Source: Bacteroidales bacterium (GTDB lineage Bacteria; Bacteroidota; Bacteroidia; Bacteroidales; F082). Taken from it: 43,477 nt of DNA. The stretch lies in the NCBI GenBank assembly GCA_016281295.1, contig JAEEII010000312.1:1-43477 (forward strand), read 5' to 3'. The notes under the pieces are model-generated. The model saw only the letters and a program-made list of their open reading frames with translations, was not told the DNA's origin and did no database searches. Made by a program: the position numbers and the translations under genes. This document shows positions 1 to 7,952 of the stretch, in pieces; within the stretch, counting starts at the first letter, position 1, and each line of letters starts with the position of its first letter.

Positions 1-200
1 AGCAGGGTACCCCGATAGGGGTTTAATCTCGGTAGAAACGGAAAACGAAAAGCAGGGTACCCCGATAGGGGTTTAATCTCGGTAGAAACGGAAAACGAAA
101 AGCAGGGTACCCCGATAGGGGTTTAATCTCGGTAGAAACGGGAAACGAAAAGCAGGGTACCCCGATAGGGGTTAAATCTCGGTAGAAAAGGGAAATGGGA
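1..200. repeat. Four tandem copies of a 50-bp repeat
   Basis: Units at 1-50, 51-100, 101-150 and 151-200. The first two are identical, the third differs by one base and the fourth decays from about position 172. Each unit contains ACCCCGATAGGGGT, a 5-bp inverted repeat with a GATA loop. There are no unique spacers, so this is not a CRISPR array. Because 50 is not a multiple of three, the array cannot encode a repeated peptide in one frame. It starts at base 1, so more copies probably lie to the left. Function unknown; it resembles an intergenic REP-like family. Confidence 0.9.
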
Positions 201-264
201 GACCCAACACCAACCCTCTCCCTCTGGGGAAGAAGGGAGGAGAGAAGTTAGAGGTGTTGATAAA

Positions 265-333
265 CATCGAAAAACACGAAAAGCACGAAAATTGAAGAAA
301 TCAAAATTTTCGTTTTTTTCGTGCTTTTCGATG
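265..333. repeat. Long imperfect inverted repeat upstream of glmS
   Basis: Arms at 265-293 and 305-333 pair over 29 bp with three mismatches around an 11-nt loop. The arms are built from repeated CGAAAA-like words. With the tandem repeat to its left this fills the roughly 390 bases before the glmS promoter, and I see no gene here. In RNA it would form a strong hairpin, so it could end transcription arriving from the left or be a small mobile palindromic element. No following T-run identifies it as a classical terminator. Confidence 0.7.
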
Positions 334-398
334 TTCAATTATTATTAGCCAACACAAAACGCCTTCGATGTTAAGGTTTGATTTTTTTCTTTTTTTTC

Positions 399-427
399 TT
401 GTTTTTTTCTGAAAAATTGTAGTTTTG
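399..427 (+). promoter_or_regulatory. glmS promoter, Bacteroidota type
   Basis: The -7 box TAGTTTTG lies at 420-427, with a TTG -33 element at 399-401, 18 bp upstream. Transcription would start near 432, giving a leader of under 20 nt. No Shine-Dalgarno sequence is visible before the ATG. Confidence 0.7.
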
Positions 428-449
428 CATTTTTTTAACAAACATAACT

Positions 450-2294
450 ATGTGCGGAATAGTAGCTTACGTAGGTCAACAAGAGGCCTACCCTATCCTC
501 ATTGAGGGATTAAAACGCCTTGAATACCGTGGCTATGACAGCGCGGGCGTGGCTCTGTTAAACGAGAACAACGAACTGAACATCTATAAGGCGAAAGGCA
601 AGGTGTCCGACCTGGAAACTTTTGCAGCCTCCAAGGATGTCACGGGACATATCGGCATCGCCCATACCCGTTGGGCTACCCATGGCGAGCCTAACCAGGT
701 GAATGCCCATCCTCATCGTTCCCAGTCGGGCAACATCGCGTTAATCCATAACGGCATCATCGAAAACTACCTCAGCCTCCGCAAAGAGTTAGAGAAGCGT
801 GGTTTCACCTTCCTTTCATCGACGGATACCGAGGTGCTTACTAACCTCATCGAAGATGTCCAACAGAGCGAACATGTTGACTTGTTTGAGGCAGTACGTA
901 TCGCCTTGAACCATGTGGTAGGCGCCTACGCTATTGTGGTGCTTGAGAAGGATCATCCCGACCAGCTCATCGCCGCACGTAAAGGAAGCCCCATGGTCAT
1001 CGGCATCGGTGAAGGGGAATACTACATCGCATCTGATGCCACCCCCATCGTGGGCCGCACCCAGAAAGTGGTCTATATCGAGGATGAACAGGTGGTACGT
1101 ATCAAGTTAGGCGAAGAACTGCACATCAAGACTATCCAGGACGTGGAGGCCATCCCCTACGTGCAAGAACTGAAGATGAACCTCGACAGCATCGAAAAAG
1201 CGGGCTTCGACCACTTCATGATGAAGGAGATCTATGAACAACCCACCATTGTGCGCGACACCATGCGTGGCCGTCTGCATCCCGAAGCCAACACCGTGCG
1301 CTTGGGTGGTATCTTGAAATATGAGAAGCAACTGCTTTATGCCGACAACATTGTCTTTGTGGCCTGCGGCACCTCGTGGCATGCCAGCTTGGTAGGCAGC
1401 TACCTCATCGAGAAACTGGCCAAGATCCGCGTTAAAGTGGAATATGCCTCGGAGTTCCGCTACCGCGACCCCGTGGTCACACCCCACGATGTGGTGATTG
1501 CCGTCTCACAGTCCGGTGAAACCGCCGACACCTTGGCCGCTATTCAACTTGCCAAAGAGAAAGGTGCTGTGGTGTTGGGCATCTGTAACGTGATTGGCTC
1601 ATCCATTTCGAGAGCCACCGACGCAGGCATCTACACCCATGCCGGCCCGGAGATCGGTGTCGCCTCCACCAAGGCATTCACCTCACAAGTCACGGTGATG
1701 GCCATGCTGGCTCTTCGTTTAGCCGAGCTTAAAGGCTCGATGAAAGACGAAGAGAGACTGGAGTTTATCCAGGAACTCGACCGCATTCCCGAGAAGATCC
1801 AATGGACTCTTGACCACAGCGGGCACGTCAAAGAGATAGCGGCGAAATATAAAGATGTCCGTAACATGCTGTATTTAGGACGTTTACAGAACTATCCCGT
1901 AGCGCTGGAAGGTGCCTTGAAGCTGAAGGAGATTTCATACATCCATGCAGAAGGTTATCCCGCTGCGGAGATGAAACACGGCCCTATCGCCTTGATTGAT
2001 AAAGACATGCCTGTGGTGTTTGTCGCCACCAATCACAGCACCTACGAGAAAGTGCTGAGCAACATCCAGGAAGTAAAGGCTCGTGACGGCAAGATCATCG
2101 CCATCATCAGTGAGAAAGATGTTCTAGCGCGTAAGATGGCCGACTATGTCATCGAGATCCCCGAGACGGAATGCCTCTACTCGCCCTTGCTGGCCACTGT
2201 GCCACTTCAGATTCTGGCTTATCACATCGCTGTGATGCGTGGCTGCAATGTGGATCAACCTCGTAATCTGGCTAAGTCAGTCACGGTCGAGTGA
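450..2294 (+). CDS. glmS: Glutamine-fructose-6-phosphate aminotransferase (isomerizing)
   Basis: Makes glucosamine-6-phosphate from fructose-6-phosphate and glutamine, the first step towards UDP-GlcNAc for peptidoglycan and LPS. The 614-aa length is full. The N-terminal glutaminase starts MCGIVAY with nucleophile Cys2, followed by HTRWATHG, HNGIIENY and the TDTE acid. Two SIS sugar-isomerase domains follow, with SQSGETADT and MKHGPIALID, and the protein ends with the family signature LAKSVTVE. The start is fixed because Cys2 must become the N-terminal residue. It is a single gene with its own promoter. I see no glmS ribozyme in the very short leader. Confidence 0.98.
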   Translation: MCGIVAYVGQQEAYPILIEGLKRLEYRGYDSAGVALLNENNELNIYKAKGKVSDLETFAASKDVTGHIGIAHTRWATHGEPNQVNAHPHRSQSGNIALIHNGIIENYLSLRKELEKRGFTFLSSTDTEVLTNLIEDVQQSEHVDLFEAVRIALNHVVGAYAIVVLEKDHPDQLIAARKGSPMVIGIGEGEYYIASDATPIVGRTQKVVYIEDEQVVRIKLGEELHIKTIQDVEAIPYVQELKMNLDSIEKAGFDHFMMKEIYEQPTIVRDTMRGRLHPEANTVRLGGILKYEKQLLYADNIVFVACGTSWHASLVGSYLIEKLAKIRVKVEYASEFRYRDPVVTPHDVVIAVSQSGETADTLAAIQLAKEKGAVVLGICNVIGSSISRATDAGIYTHAGPEIGVASTKAFTSQVTVMAMLALRLAELKGSMKDEERLEFIQELDRIPEKIQWTLDHSGHVKEIAAKYKDVRNMLYLGRLQNYPVALEGALKLKEISYIHAEGYPAAEMKHGPIALIDKDMPVVFVATNHSTYEKVLSNIQEVKARDGKIIAIISEKDVLARKMADYVIEIPETECLYSPLLATVPLQILAYHIAVMRGCNVDQPRNLAKSVTVE

Positions 2295-2326
2295 GAGACC
2301 TCCCCTAGGCGCACAGTCCTCATGGA

Positions 2327-2620
2327 CTACCAGAAATAGAAAAAACTGATTACTCGGCAGAAAAACTCCCGCCACCAAGGTTGTCGTCTTTCAAGGTCAA
2401 CATCTTTGGTGCGACTGCGGAAGACATGTAGATGATAAAAAAGGTTGTGTGCCCTCCATTCGCTAATTAAAGAAGACAGACTGCGTTGCAAGACAGCCAT
2501 ATCGGGTGCGCAATGCTCACGGATTTCCTGAAGGAAAACACGCATCTCATCCTTGCTTTTGACAAGATAGGAGTCGATGATGTGCGTGTTTTCCGCAGTG
2601 AGCCTGACCCGATTCTCCAT
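2327..2620 (-). CDS. Hypothetical 97-aa protein
   Basis: Family not recognised. The sequence is charged, rich in Arg and Glu, with a helical look (residues 20-60), then an Arg/Trp-rich stretch and a hydrophobic end, VISFFYFW, which may touch the membrane. It starts 8 bp after the stop of the phosphoesterase gene and shares its strand, so it is probably the last gene of a three-gene operon with the barrel and phosphoesterase. It does not overlap another gene, which supports it being real. No signal peptide is seen. Its function cannot be told from sequence. Confidence 0.6.
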   Translation of the reverse strand: MENRVRLTAENTHIIDSYLVKSKDEMRVFLQEIREHCAPDMAVLQRSLSSLISEWRAHNLFYHLHVFRSRTKDVDLERRQPWWREFFCRVISFFYFW

Positions 2621-2628
2621 CTGTATTG

Positions 2629-3528
2629 TTATTGAAGGTCAAGAACCCGATACTCGTAGGTAATCTTATCGGCGCAGCGCACCACTAAATAGGAAGCTTC
2701 GGAACCGTCGTTGAGGTTGTCAGTCATCACATATTTCACCCCACCGAAGGTCTTGGTGTCGCGATAGTGGAAATGTCCCATCACCACCATGTTGACGTCG
2801 TTGCAGCTCATCAGGTCCATGAAAGCATATTGCTCATCTTCAGGCAAGTTGGCGGCAGGCGTTGTAGTATAGTTGTAGGTGGTGCGGAACAACCAGTTAT
2901 GACTGATGACAAAGCAGTACCGGTATTCGGAGCGATGGTTGAGCTGTTTCTCAAGCCAATCGAGTTGTTGCCTGCCGTGGGTGCCGTTTCCAGAGTCTAA
3001 GAAAAGGAAAAGATCCTTAAATCCCGATACGGTATTCACTGTGACTGAATAGGTTGAGGTGTGATAATGGTTTTTGAAGTGTTCCGCACAGTCGAAATAC
3101 ACATCGTGGTTGCCAATGATGGGGAAACATGGGTCGTTCTTGGCATGGGTAGCGGGATCGAAACGCATAGCTGAATCTGTCAAGTTATAGGGACGTTCTC
3201 CGCTCTCGTTGGCTAGGTCTCCGGCAATGATGGAGAAAAGGGCTTCTTGGTCATTGCGTTCGGCGGTAATGTAAGCGTCTAACCGTGTGTTGTCATCATT
3301 GATATGGCTGTCGGAACAGGAATAAAAAACATAGTGGTCAGGAGCATGGTCGATGACGACAGGTTCATGTTGTTGGTTCCACTCCAGCCAGTCGGACACG
3401 CGAATCTCAGTGTCACTACGGTTTACAACCATGCCTAAGATATCCAGACGGTTGCATGAGGAAGTGAACATCAGGCCGAGAGCCAGAAGCAAAGCGTATA
3501 TTACTAAGGTGTTGTTCGTTTTTTTCAT
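2629..3528 (-). CDS. Calcineurin-like metallophosphoesterase lipoprotein
   Basis: A 299-aa lipoprotein: signal segment followed by lipobox TSSC (Cys25), so it is probably anchored to the outer or inner membrane facing the periplasm. The catalytic motifs of the two-metal phosphoesterase fold are in order: SDSH (DxH), AGDL (GD), GNHD, SHNW and GHFH. The substrate cannot be told; the family includes phosphodiesterases, nucleotidases and purple-acid-phosphatase-like enzymes. It begins 5 bp after the stop of the upstream barrel gene, so the two are very likely co-transcribed. Known from the family: dinuclear metal centre. Inferred: periplasmic phosphomonoester or diester hydrolysis. Confidence 0.85.
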   Translation of the reverse strand: MKKTNNTLVIYALLLALGLMFTSSCNRLDILGMVVNRSDTEIRVSDWLEWNQQHEPVVIDHAPDHYVFYSCSDSHINDDNTRLDAYITAERNDQEALFSIIAGDLANESGERPYNLTDSAMRFDPATHAKNDPCFPIIGNHDVYFDCAEHFKNHYHTSTYSVTVNTVSGFKDLFLFLDSGNGTHGRQQLDWLEKQLNHRSEYRYCFVISHNWLFRTTYNYTTTPAANLPEDEQYAFMDLMSCNDVNMVVMGHFHYRDTKTFGGVKYVMTDNLNDGSEASYLVVRCADKITYEYRVLDLQ

Positions 3529-3533
3529 CTTGT

Positions 3534-4214
3534 TTAAGGTTTAAAAATAAAACCAAAGTTGGTATAGAATCCGTTATATTGTGCTGACAGGTTAAGAATT
3601 CCAGCGGGATGCAATCCGGCCTCGCCGATCAGCCTCCAGCGCTCGTTAATATCATAGTAGCCATGGATGTTATAATAAAACAAGGTAAAGCGCTCAATGG
3701 TGAACTCACGATAGTTGGAGATGCCACCGCCAATGTTCCAGGGATGGTCTTGCGTGAACAAGTTGCCCTCGATGTTAAATGTAACGTTCATGGGCTCAAA
3801 GACCACGCCTTCTCCTCCGTTCTTTCTAAGAGGGATCTCGGCGATATAGCGGTTGCAAAGTCCCAGTTGGAAGTTCCAATGGGTGTTTTTCCAGCCAAAA
3901 TCCAATAACGCGTTAAACTCTTGTAGATGATAACGCATCAACCGATACAAATAGCGGTTTTCCAAATAAAGTGTGCCTTTATTGGCCTTCAGGAGGTCAA
4001 TCTGATAAGCCACGTTCAAAGCATAATAGTTCGAGCTGGCCTTCAAGCCGAGATCGAGATGAAAGTTGTTTGCCATCTGAAAGCCAGAAGCCACGACAAA
4101 GCCCACTGTGGAACGATCGGTGCGATTGTAGTCGTATTCCAGGTATGACCTGATCTGAGCATGGGCTCCGACTGTCATCATAAACAATAAAGCGGTGATA
4201 AAAAGTCGTTTCAT
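3534..4214 (-). CDS. Putative outer-membrane beta-barrel protein (DUF-type)
   Basis: The protein has 226 residues from the start chosen here, MKRLF, because it opens a clean signal peptide ending at AHAQ. The frame is open for 63 more codons upstream but these run into the divergent gene and past the promoter. The mature part alternates polar and aromatic or hydrophobic residues and has many Tyr, Asn and Gly, with a terminal Phe (FIFKP end), as expected for a small outer-membrane barrel. No enzyme motif is visible. It is the first gene of the operon with the phosphoesterase, so it may place that lipoprotein or supply its substrate, but this is inference. Confidence 0.75.
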   Translation of the reverse strand: MKRLFITALLFMMTVGAHAQIRSYLEYDYNRTDRSTVGFVVASGFQMANNFHLDLGLKASSNYYALNVAYQIDLLKANKGTLYLENRYLYRLMRYHLQEFNALLDFGWKNTHWNFQLGLCNRYIAEIPLRKNGGEGVVFEPMNVTFNIEGNLFTQDHPWNIGGGISNYREFTIERFTLFYYNIHGYYDINERWRLIGEAGLHPAGILNLSAQYNGFYTNFGFIFKP

Positions 4215-4223
4215 TTCTTTTTT

Positions 4224-4257
4224 TTTGTCGCCACAAAGATAGGGTTTTTTATCTTTG
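4224..4257 (+). promoter_or_regulatory. Promoter of the NAD(P)HX repair gene
   Basis: -7 box TATCTTTG at 4250-4257 and TTTG at 4224-4227, 22 bp upstream. Only 11 bp separate the -7 box from the ATG, so the leader would be about 5 nt. Confidence 0.6.
4234..4241 (-). promoter_or_regulatory. -7 box for the barrel-phosphoesterase operon
   Basis: Reads TATCTTTG on the reverse strand, 20 bp before the chosen ATG. It faces the forward -7 box at 4250-4257, so the two form an inverted CAAAGATA/TATCTTTG pair. This position also rules out the longer start in the divergent gene. Confidence 0.6.
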
Positions 4258-4268
4258 CAAAAAATACA

Positions 4269-5798
4269 ATGATGAAAATACTGAACACCGAAAAGATTCG
4301 TCAAGGTGACCAATACACGATTCAAAACGAGCCCATCAGCTCTGTTGACTTGATGGAACGTGCAGCCACTCAGTTGTTTCACTGGCTGAGACCCCATGTT
4401 CATGAAGAGAGCAAAGTCAAGATTTTCTGTGGCATGGGCAATAACGGCGGCGATGGTCTGGTGCTTGCCCGTTTGCTTTATTTTGACTGGGTGACACCTG
4501 AAGTGTACAGGGTGTGCTATTCCGAAAAGATGAGTCCGGATTGCGAGGCTAATTATCTACGCCTACAACAGGAAACCAAGGTACAGGTCCATGATATACG
4601 GTCGGAATCGGACTTCCCCGTGTTCACAGAAAACGAAATCATCATCGATGCCCTGTTTGGTTCTGGGCTCAACCGTCCCGTTGCAGGTCTGGCGGCAGCG
4701 TTAATCGACTATCTGAACCAACAAGATGCCATTCGTGTCGCCATCGATATTGCTTCTGGCTTGTTCGCCGACACCCCTAGCCCCGCTGCTGCCCTGTTCA
4801 AAGCCGATTACACGCTCACATTTCAAGTGCCAAAACTGGCTTTTGTGATGCCTGAAAACGATGCTTATGTAGGCAAGGTTACTGTGTTGGATATTCAACT
4901 TCATCCTCAATATTTAGATGAAGTAACAACGCTTAATTTCATGGTTGATAGTGAGATGATAAAATCACTAATTCATCAAAGGCCAAAGTATTCCCATAAA
5001 GGAACTTACGGTCATGCCTTGCTGATTGCTGGTTCGGAAGGCAAGACTGGAGCAGCCATTTTGGGAGCGAAGTCATGTCTGCGCACGGGGGTCGGGTTGC
5101 TGTCGGTTCTGTTACCCAAAACTGCTTGGACTCCGTTGATGTGTTCCGTTCCTGAAGCGATGCTATACACTCTTGATGACATCAGACCTGAACGAAACAT
5201 TCGGTGTTTCGATGACTTCGGTCATCTTGACACTTTCAGTGCCGTAGGCATTGGCCCTGGATTAGGCAAAGGCGAAGACACACAACGGGCGTTAAAACGA
5301 CTGATTCAAGAATGTGAAGTGCATATAGTGATGGATGCAGATGCCCTCAACATCCTCTCGGAAAACAAGACTTGGCTCTCCTTCCTTCCCCCAAGAACAA
5401 TCCTCACGCCTCACCCCAAGGAGTTTGAACGGCTGTTTGGAAAGACCGCTAACTCCTTCGAGCGCTTGGAGCTTTTGCGTGAGATGGCCACAAAATACAA
5501 CCTTATCATTGTGCTGAAAGGGGCGCACTCTGCCACTGCAATGCCTAATGGCACCGTGTTTTTCAATAGTACGGGTAACCCGGGAATGGCTACTGCTGGC
5601 AGCGGCGATGTGTTAACCGGTATGATTTTGTCGCTCCTGGCGCAACGTTACCAGCCTGAGGAAGCCGCAGTGCTTGGCGTGTATCTGCATGGGTTGGCAG
5701 GTGACCTCAGCACCGAAGACATCGGACAAGAAGCCTTGATTGCTTCTGATATCACCGATTATATCGGTAAAGCCTATAAACATTTGATTACTTTATGA
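4269..5798 (+). CDS. nnr: Bifunctional NAD(P)H-hydrate epimerase / ADP-dependent dehydratase
   Basis: Repairs NADHX and NADPHX, the hydrated, damaged forms of the nicotinamide cofactors. The 509-aa protein is the usual YjeF fusion. The N-terminal epimerase domain (about 1-215) has GMGNNGGDGL near residue 57. The C-terminal ribokinase-like dehydratase (about 230-505) has GPGLG near 329, VMDADALN, LTPHPKEF, and the nucleotide-binding AGSGDVLTGM near 440. Both halves look intact. Two adjacent ATG codons begin the frame; the first is used here. It diverges from the barrel operon through a compact shared promoter region. The gene is also called yjeF or nnrD/nnrE in other genomes. Confidence 0.95.
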   Translation: MMKILNTEKIRQGDQYTIQNEPISSVDLMERAATQLFHWLRPHVHEESKVKIFCGMGNNGGDGLVLARLLYFDWVTPEVYRVCYSEKMSPDCEANYLRLQQETKVQVHDIRSESDFPVFTENEIIIDALFGSGLNRPVAGLAAALIDYLNQQDAIRVAIDIASGLFADTPSPAAALFKADYTLTFQVPKLAFVMPENDAYVGKVTVLDIQLHPQYLDEVTTLNFMVDSEMIKSLIHQRPKYSHKGTYGHALLIAGSEGKTGAAILGAKSCLRTGVGLLSVLLPKTAWTPLMCSVPEAMLYTLDDIRPERNIRCFDDFGHLDTFSAVGIGPGLGKGEDTQRALKRLIQECEVHIVMDADALNILSENKTWLSFLPPRTILTPHPKEFERLFGKTANSFERLELLREMATKYNLIIVLKGAHSATAMPNGTVFFNSTGNPGMATAGSGDVLTGMILSLLAQRYQPEEAAVLGVYLHGLAGDLSTEDIGQEALIASDITDYIGKAYKHLITL

Positions 5799-5815
5799 TT
5801 TATTCCGTAGTTTTG
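5783..5815 (+). promoter_or_regulatory. rlmD promoter with almost no leader
   Basis: TTTG at 5783-5786, a 21-bp spacer and TAGTTTTG at 5808-5815. The spacer holds the stop codon of the upstream gene. The ATG comes only 4 bases after the -7 box, so the transcript is predicted to start at or within a few bases of the ATG. Confidence 0.6.
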
Positions 5816-5819
5816 CAGC

Positions 5820-7262
5820 ATGAGAAATAAAAAGAAAAAAGAACCTGAGTATTTGGAAGATGTCCTCATCGTAGATGCCGGTAGTGAAGGCATGTCGGTA
5901 GCTAAACCCGAAGGACGAGTCATCTTTATCCCTTTTGGCGTGCCTGGCGATGTCGTTGACATTGAGGTATATAAGAAGAAAAAAAACTATTTCGAAGGAC
6001 GGATTCTCCGCTATAAAAAACGCTCGGAGAAACGAGTGGAACCTGTATGCCAGCATTTCGGTCTCTGTGGAGGCTGCAAATGGCAGCATCTCGCCTACGA
6101 ATGGCAGCTTTATTATAAACAGAAACAAGTCAAAGACAACTTCGACCGCATCGGCAAAGTGGAATACCCAAGCATCAATCCTATCATAGGGTGTGAGAAA
6201 CAATATTTCTATAGAAATAAATTAGAATATGCTTTTTCCAATCGCAAATGGCTCACTGACGGTGCACCGGCTGGCACATACGGGGAAGAGGAAGTCAAGG
6301 GCTTAGGCTTCCACCTCCCTTCGTTGTTCGACCGTGTGGTGGATGTGGAGAGATGCCATCTCCAAGCTGATCCTTCGAATGACATCCGCTTGTTTGTCAG
6401 GAAGTTCACCATGGATCATGGAATCTCCTATTACAGTGTCCGCCATCATGAGGGCTTGATGCGCAATTTGGTGATTCGATGCAACTCAAAAGGCGAGTTC
6501 CTGGTGATTCTGGTCATCAGTGAAGAGGACAAGCTGATCCGTCATGAGTTGGTGCCCGCTTTAGAGAAGCAGTTTCCTCAGATTGTCTCATTGCTATTGG
6601 TTATCAACGACAAACTCAATGATGTCATCAATGACTTGCCGTTTGAGTGTTTGAAAGGCGATCCTTACCTGATGGAGACAATGGCCTCTCCAAGACCTGG
6701 TTTTCCCGATTTGAAGTTCCGAATCGGTCCTGTGTCGTTTTTCCAAACCAACGTCTATCAAGCGGAGCGTCTGTATCGCGCTGCTTTTGACCTTGCTGAG
6801 GTGACAGGCGATGAGCTGATGTACGACTTATATACGGGCACAGGTACCATTGCTCAGTATTTCTCACGTTTCGTGAAGCGTGTGGTGGGTATTGAATATG
6901 TGGAACAGGCCATTGCCGACGCCAAGGTCAACACTGCCATCAATGGAATTGAGAACTGCACCTTCTATGCCGGTGACATGGCCAAGATTTTCACTGACGA
7001 GTTCATCACAGCCAACGGAAGGCCTGATTTCATTGTGACTGACCCTCCACGTGCAGGGATGGCGGAGACTGTGGTGGAACAGCTCCTCAAAATCAAAGCT
7101 AAGAAGATTGTTTATGTCAGTTGCAATCCCGCTACGCAAGCTCGTGACCTTCAGTTGTTATGCACCTCTTATCAAATAAAGGCGGTGCAGCCTGTTGACA
7201 TGTTCCCTCATACGCAGCATGTGGAAAACATCACGTTGCTGGTCCTGAATCCGGAGGATTAA
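5820..7262 (+). CDS. rlmD: 23S rRNA (uracil-5-)-methyltransferase, RumA/RlmD family
   Basis: Transfers a methyl group from SAM to C5 of a 23S rRNA uridine. At 480 aa it is family length. It has a basic start, a TRAM RNA-binding domain (about 10-66), the [4Fe-4S] cysteines C77, C83, C86 and C179, the SFFQTN motif near 307, the SAM motif DLYTGTGT near 336, DPPRAG near 408, nucleophile C435 in SCNP and the base E469. The cluster cysteines favour RlmD-type over TrmA. Which uridine (U1939 or U747) is modified cannot be read from sequence; Bacillus-type RlmCD does both. The 3' end overlaps the convergent aroK gene by 32 bp. Confidence 0.92.
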   Translation: MRNKKKKEPEYLEDVLIVDAGSEGMSVAKPEGRVIFIPFGVPGDVVDIEVYKKKKNYFEGRILRYKKRSEKRVEPVCQHFGLCGGCKWQHLAYEWQLYYKQKQVKDNFDRIGKVEYPSINPIIGCEKQYFYRNKLEYAFSNRKWLTDGAPAGTYGEEEVKGLGFHLPSLFDRVVDVERCHLQADPSNDIRLFVRKFTMDHGISYYSVRHHEGLMRNLVIRCNSKGEFLVILVISEEDKLIRHELVPALEKQFPQIVSLLLVINDKLNDVINDLPFECLKGDPYLMETMASPRPGFPDLKFRIGPVSFFQTNVYQAERLYRAAFDLAEVTGDELMYDLYTGTGTIAQYFSRFVKRVVGIEYVEQAIADAKVNTAINGIENCTFYAGDMAKIFTDEFITANGRPDFIVTDPPRAGMAETVVEQLLKIKAKKIVYVSCNPATQARDLQLLCTSYQIKAVQPVDMFPHTQHVENITLLVLNPED

Positions 7263-7761
7263 ACCCATTGATGGCCTGGATAAGCACCTCAAGGTCGAGG
7301 TTCTCCCCTTTCACAATGATTTGTGCTTGTTCGTAAAACGCCATTCTTGCCGTGTAATTCGTGTTGATAAACTCAAGCAGTTCTTCTGGAGTCTTATCGA
7401 TGGCAAGTGGACGTTTCACCTTTGATTGGAGCAGCCGGTTATAGGAGGTCATAGGGCTTACTTTCAGGAAAACGGTGATTCCATGCTCATTCATCCAAGT
7501 CATGTTGTCGTTGAAGCAAGCTGTGCCACCTCCAGTGGCGATGACAGCATTCTCGTATTGCTCTGTTGATTGCAGAATCATCGTCTCTAGTTTTCTATAA
7601 AGATTCTCATCATATTTGTGAAAAAAATCGTTTATTGAAATCCGATACCTTTCCTCAAACAGTCGGTCTGTGTCATAACAATCCATCCCGAGACGATGCG
7701 CCAACCGTTTTGAGGCAGTGGACTTACCAGCACCCATATAACCGACGATATAGATTCTCAT
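7231..7761 (-). CDS. aroK: Shikimate kinase
   Basis: Phosphorylates shikimate with ATP on the way to chorismate and aromatic amino acids. From the start chosen here (MRIYIVGYMGAGKST) it has 176 residues. The P-loop GYMGAGKST spans 7-15, DTD with the shikimate-binding Asp32 follows, then the GGG loop in ATGGGTA and a lid Arg in KVKRPL. The longer frame adds six residues before the natural start. The last 10 or so codons (tail PPDSGPAT) are read from the strand opposite the end of rlmD, so the tail sequence is constrained by the other gene. Confidence 0.95.
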   Translation of the reverse strand: MRIYIVGYMGAGKSTASKRLAHRLGMDCYDTDRLFEERYRISINDFFHKYDENLYRKLETMILQSTEQYENAVIATGGGTACFNDNMTWMNEHGITVFLKVSPMTSYNRLLQSKVKRPLAIDKTPEELLEFINTNYTARMAFYEQAQIIVKGENLDLEVLIQAINGFNPPDSGPAT

Positions 7762-7776
7762 GATGGTATTTTTATG

Positions 7777-7784
7777 CAAATATA
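7777..7784 (-). promoter_or_regulatory. -7 box for aroK
   Basis: Reads TATATTTG on the reverse strand, 15 bp before the aroK ATG. No well-spaced -33 element is clear. The surrounding 7762-7952 gap is AT-rich and otherwise holds only the forward promoter at 7877-7884. Confidence 0.5.
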
Positions 7785-7876
7785 ATATTATTTCAACAAA
7801 AAAATCAACAGTTTTATCAACAATTCATGTTGATAATTCGTGCCTTTACACAACCTATTATACAAAAGCAAATCTT

Positions 7877-7884
7877 TATTTTTG
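7877..7884 (+). promoter_or_regulatory. -7 box for the giant secreted protein gene
   Basis: TATTTTTG followed by about 68 bp to the ATG, leaving an AT-rich leader of about 60 nt, longer than most others here. I could not place a convincing -33 element. Leader bases AATTAATTAAAT are typical of strongly translated Bacteroidota mRNAs. Confidence 0.5.
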
Positions 7885-7952
7885 TTTCATGGCATAGTAA
7901 CCTTAAGAAGAATTAGTAAAAAGTTAAATATCAATTAATTAAATCAACTATC

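Noticed and set aside
1..200. CRISPR array
   Set aside because: The 50-bp units are directly joined with no spacers between them, and no cas gene is in the window.
123..338. A small reverse-strand protein over the repeats
   Set aside because: It is built from the 50-bp repeats, low complexity and lacks a promoter; the repeat unit does not keep one reading frame.
399..449. glmS ribozyme or riboswitch
   Set aside because: The leader is under 20 nt by the promoter position, and no ribozyme core is visible.
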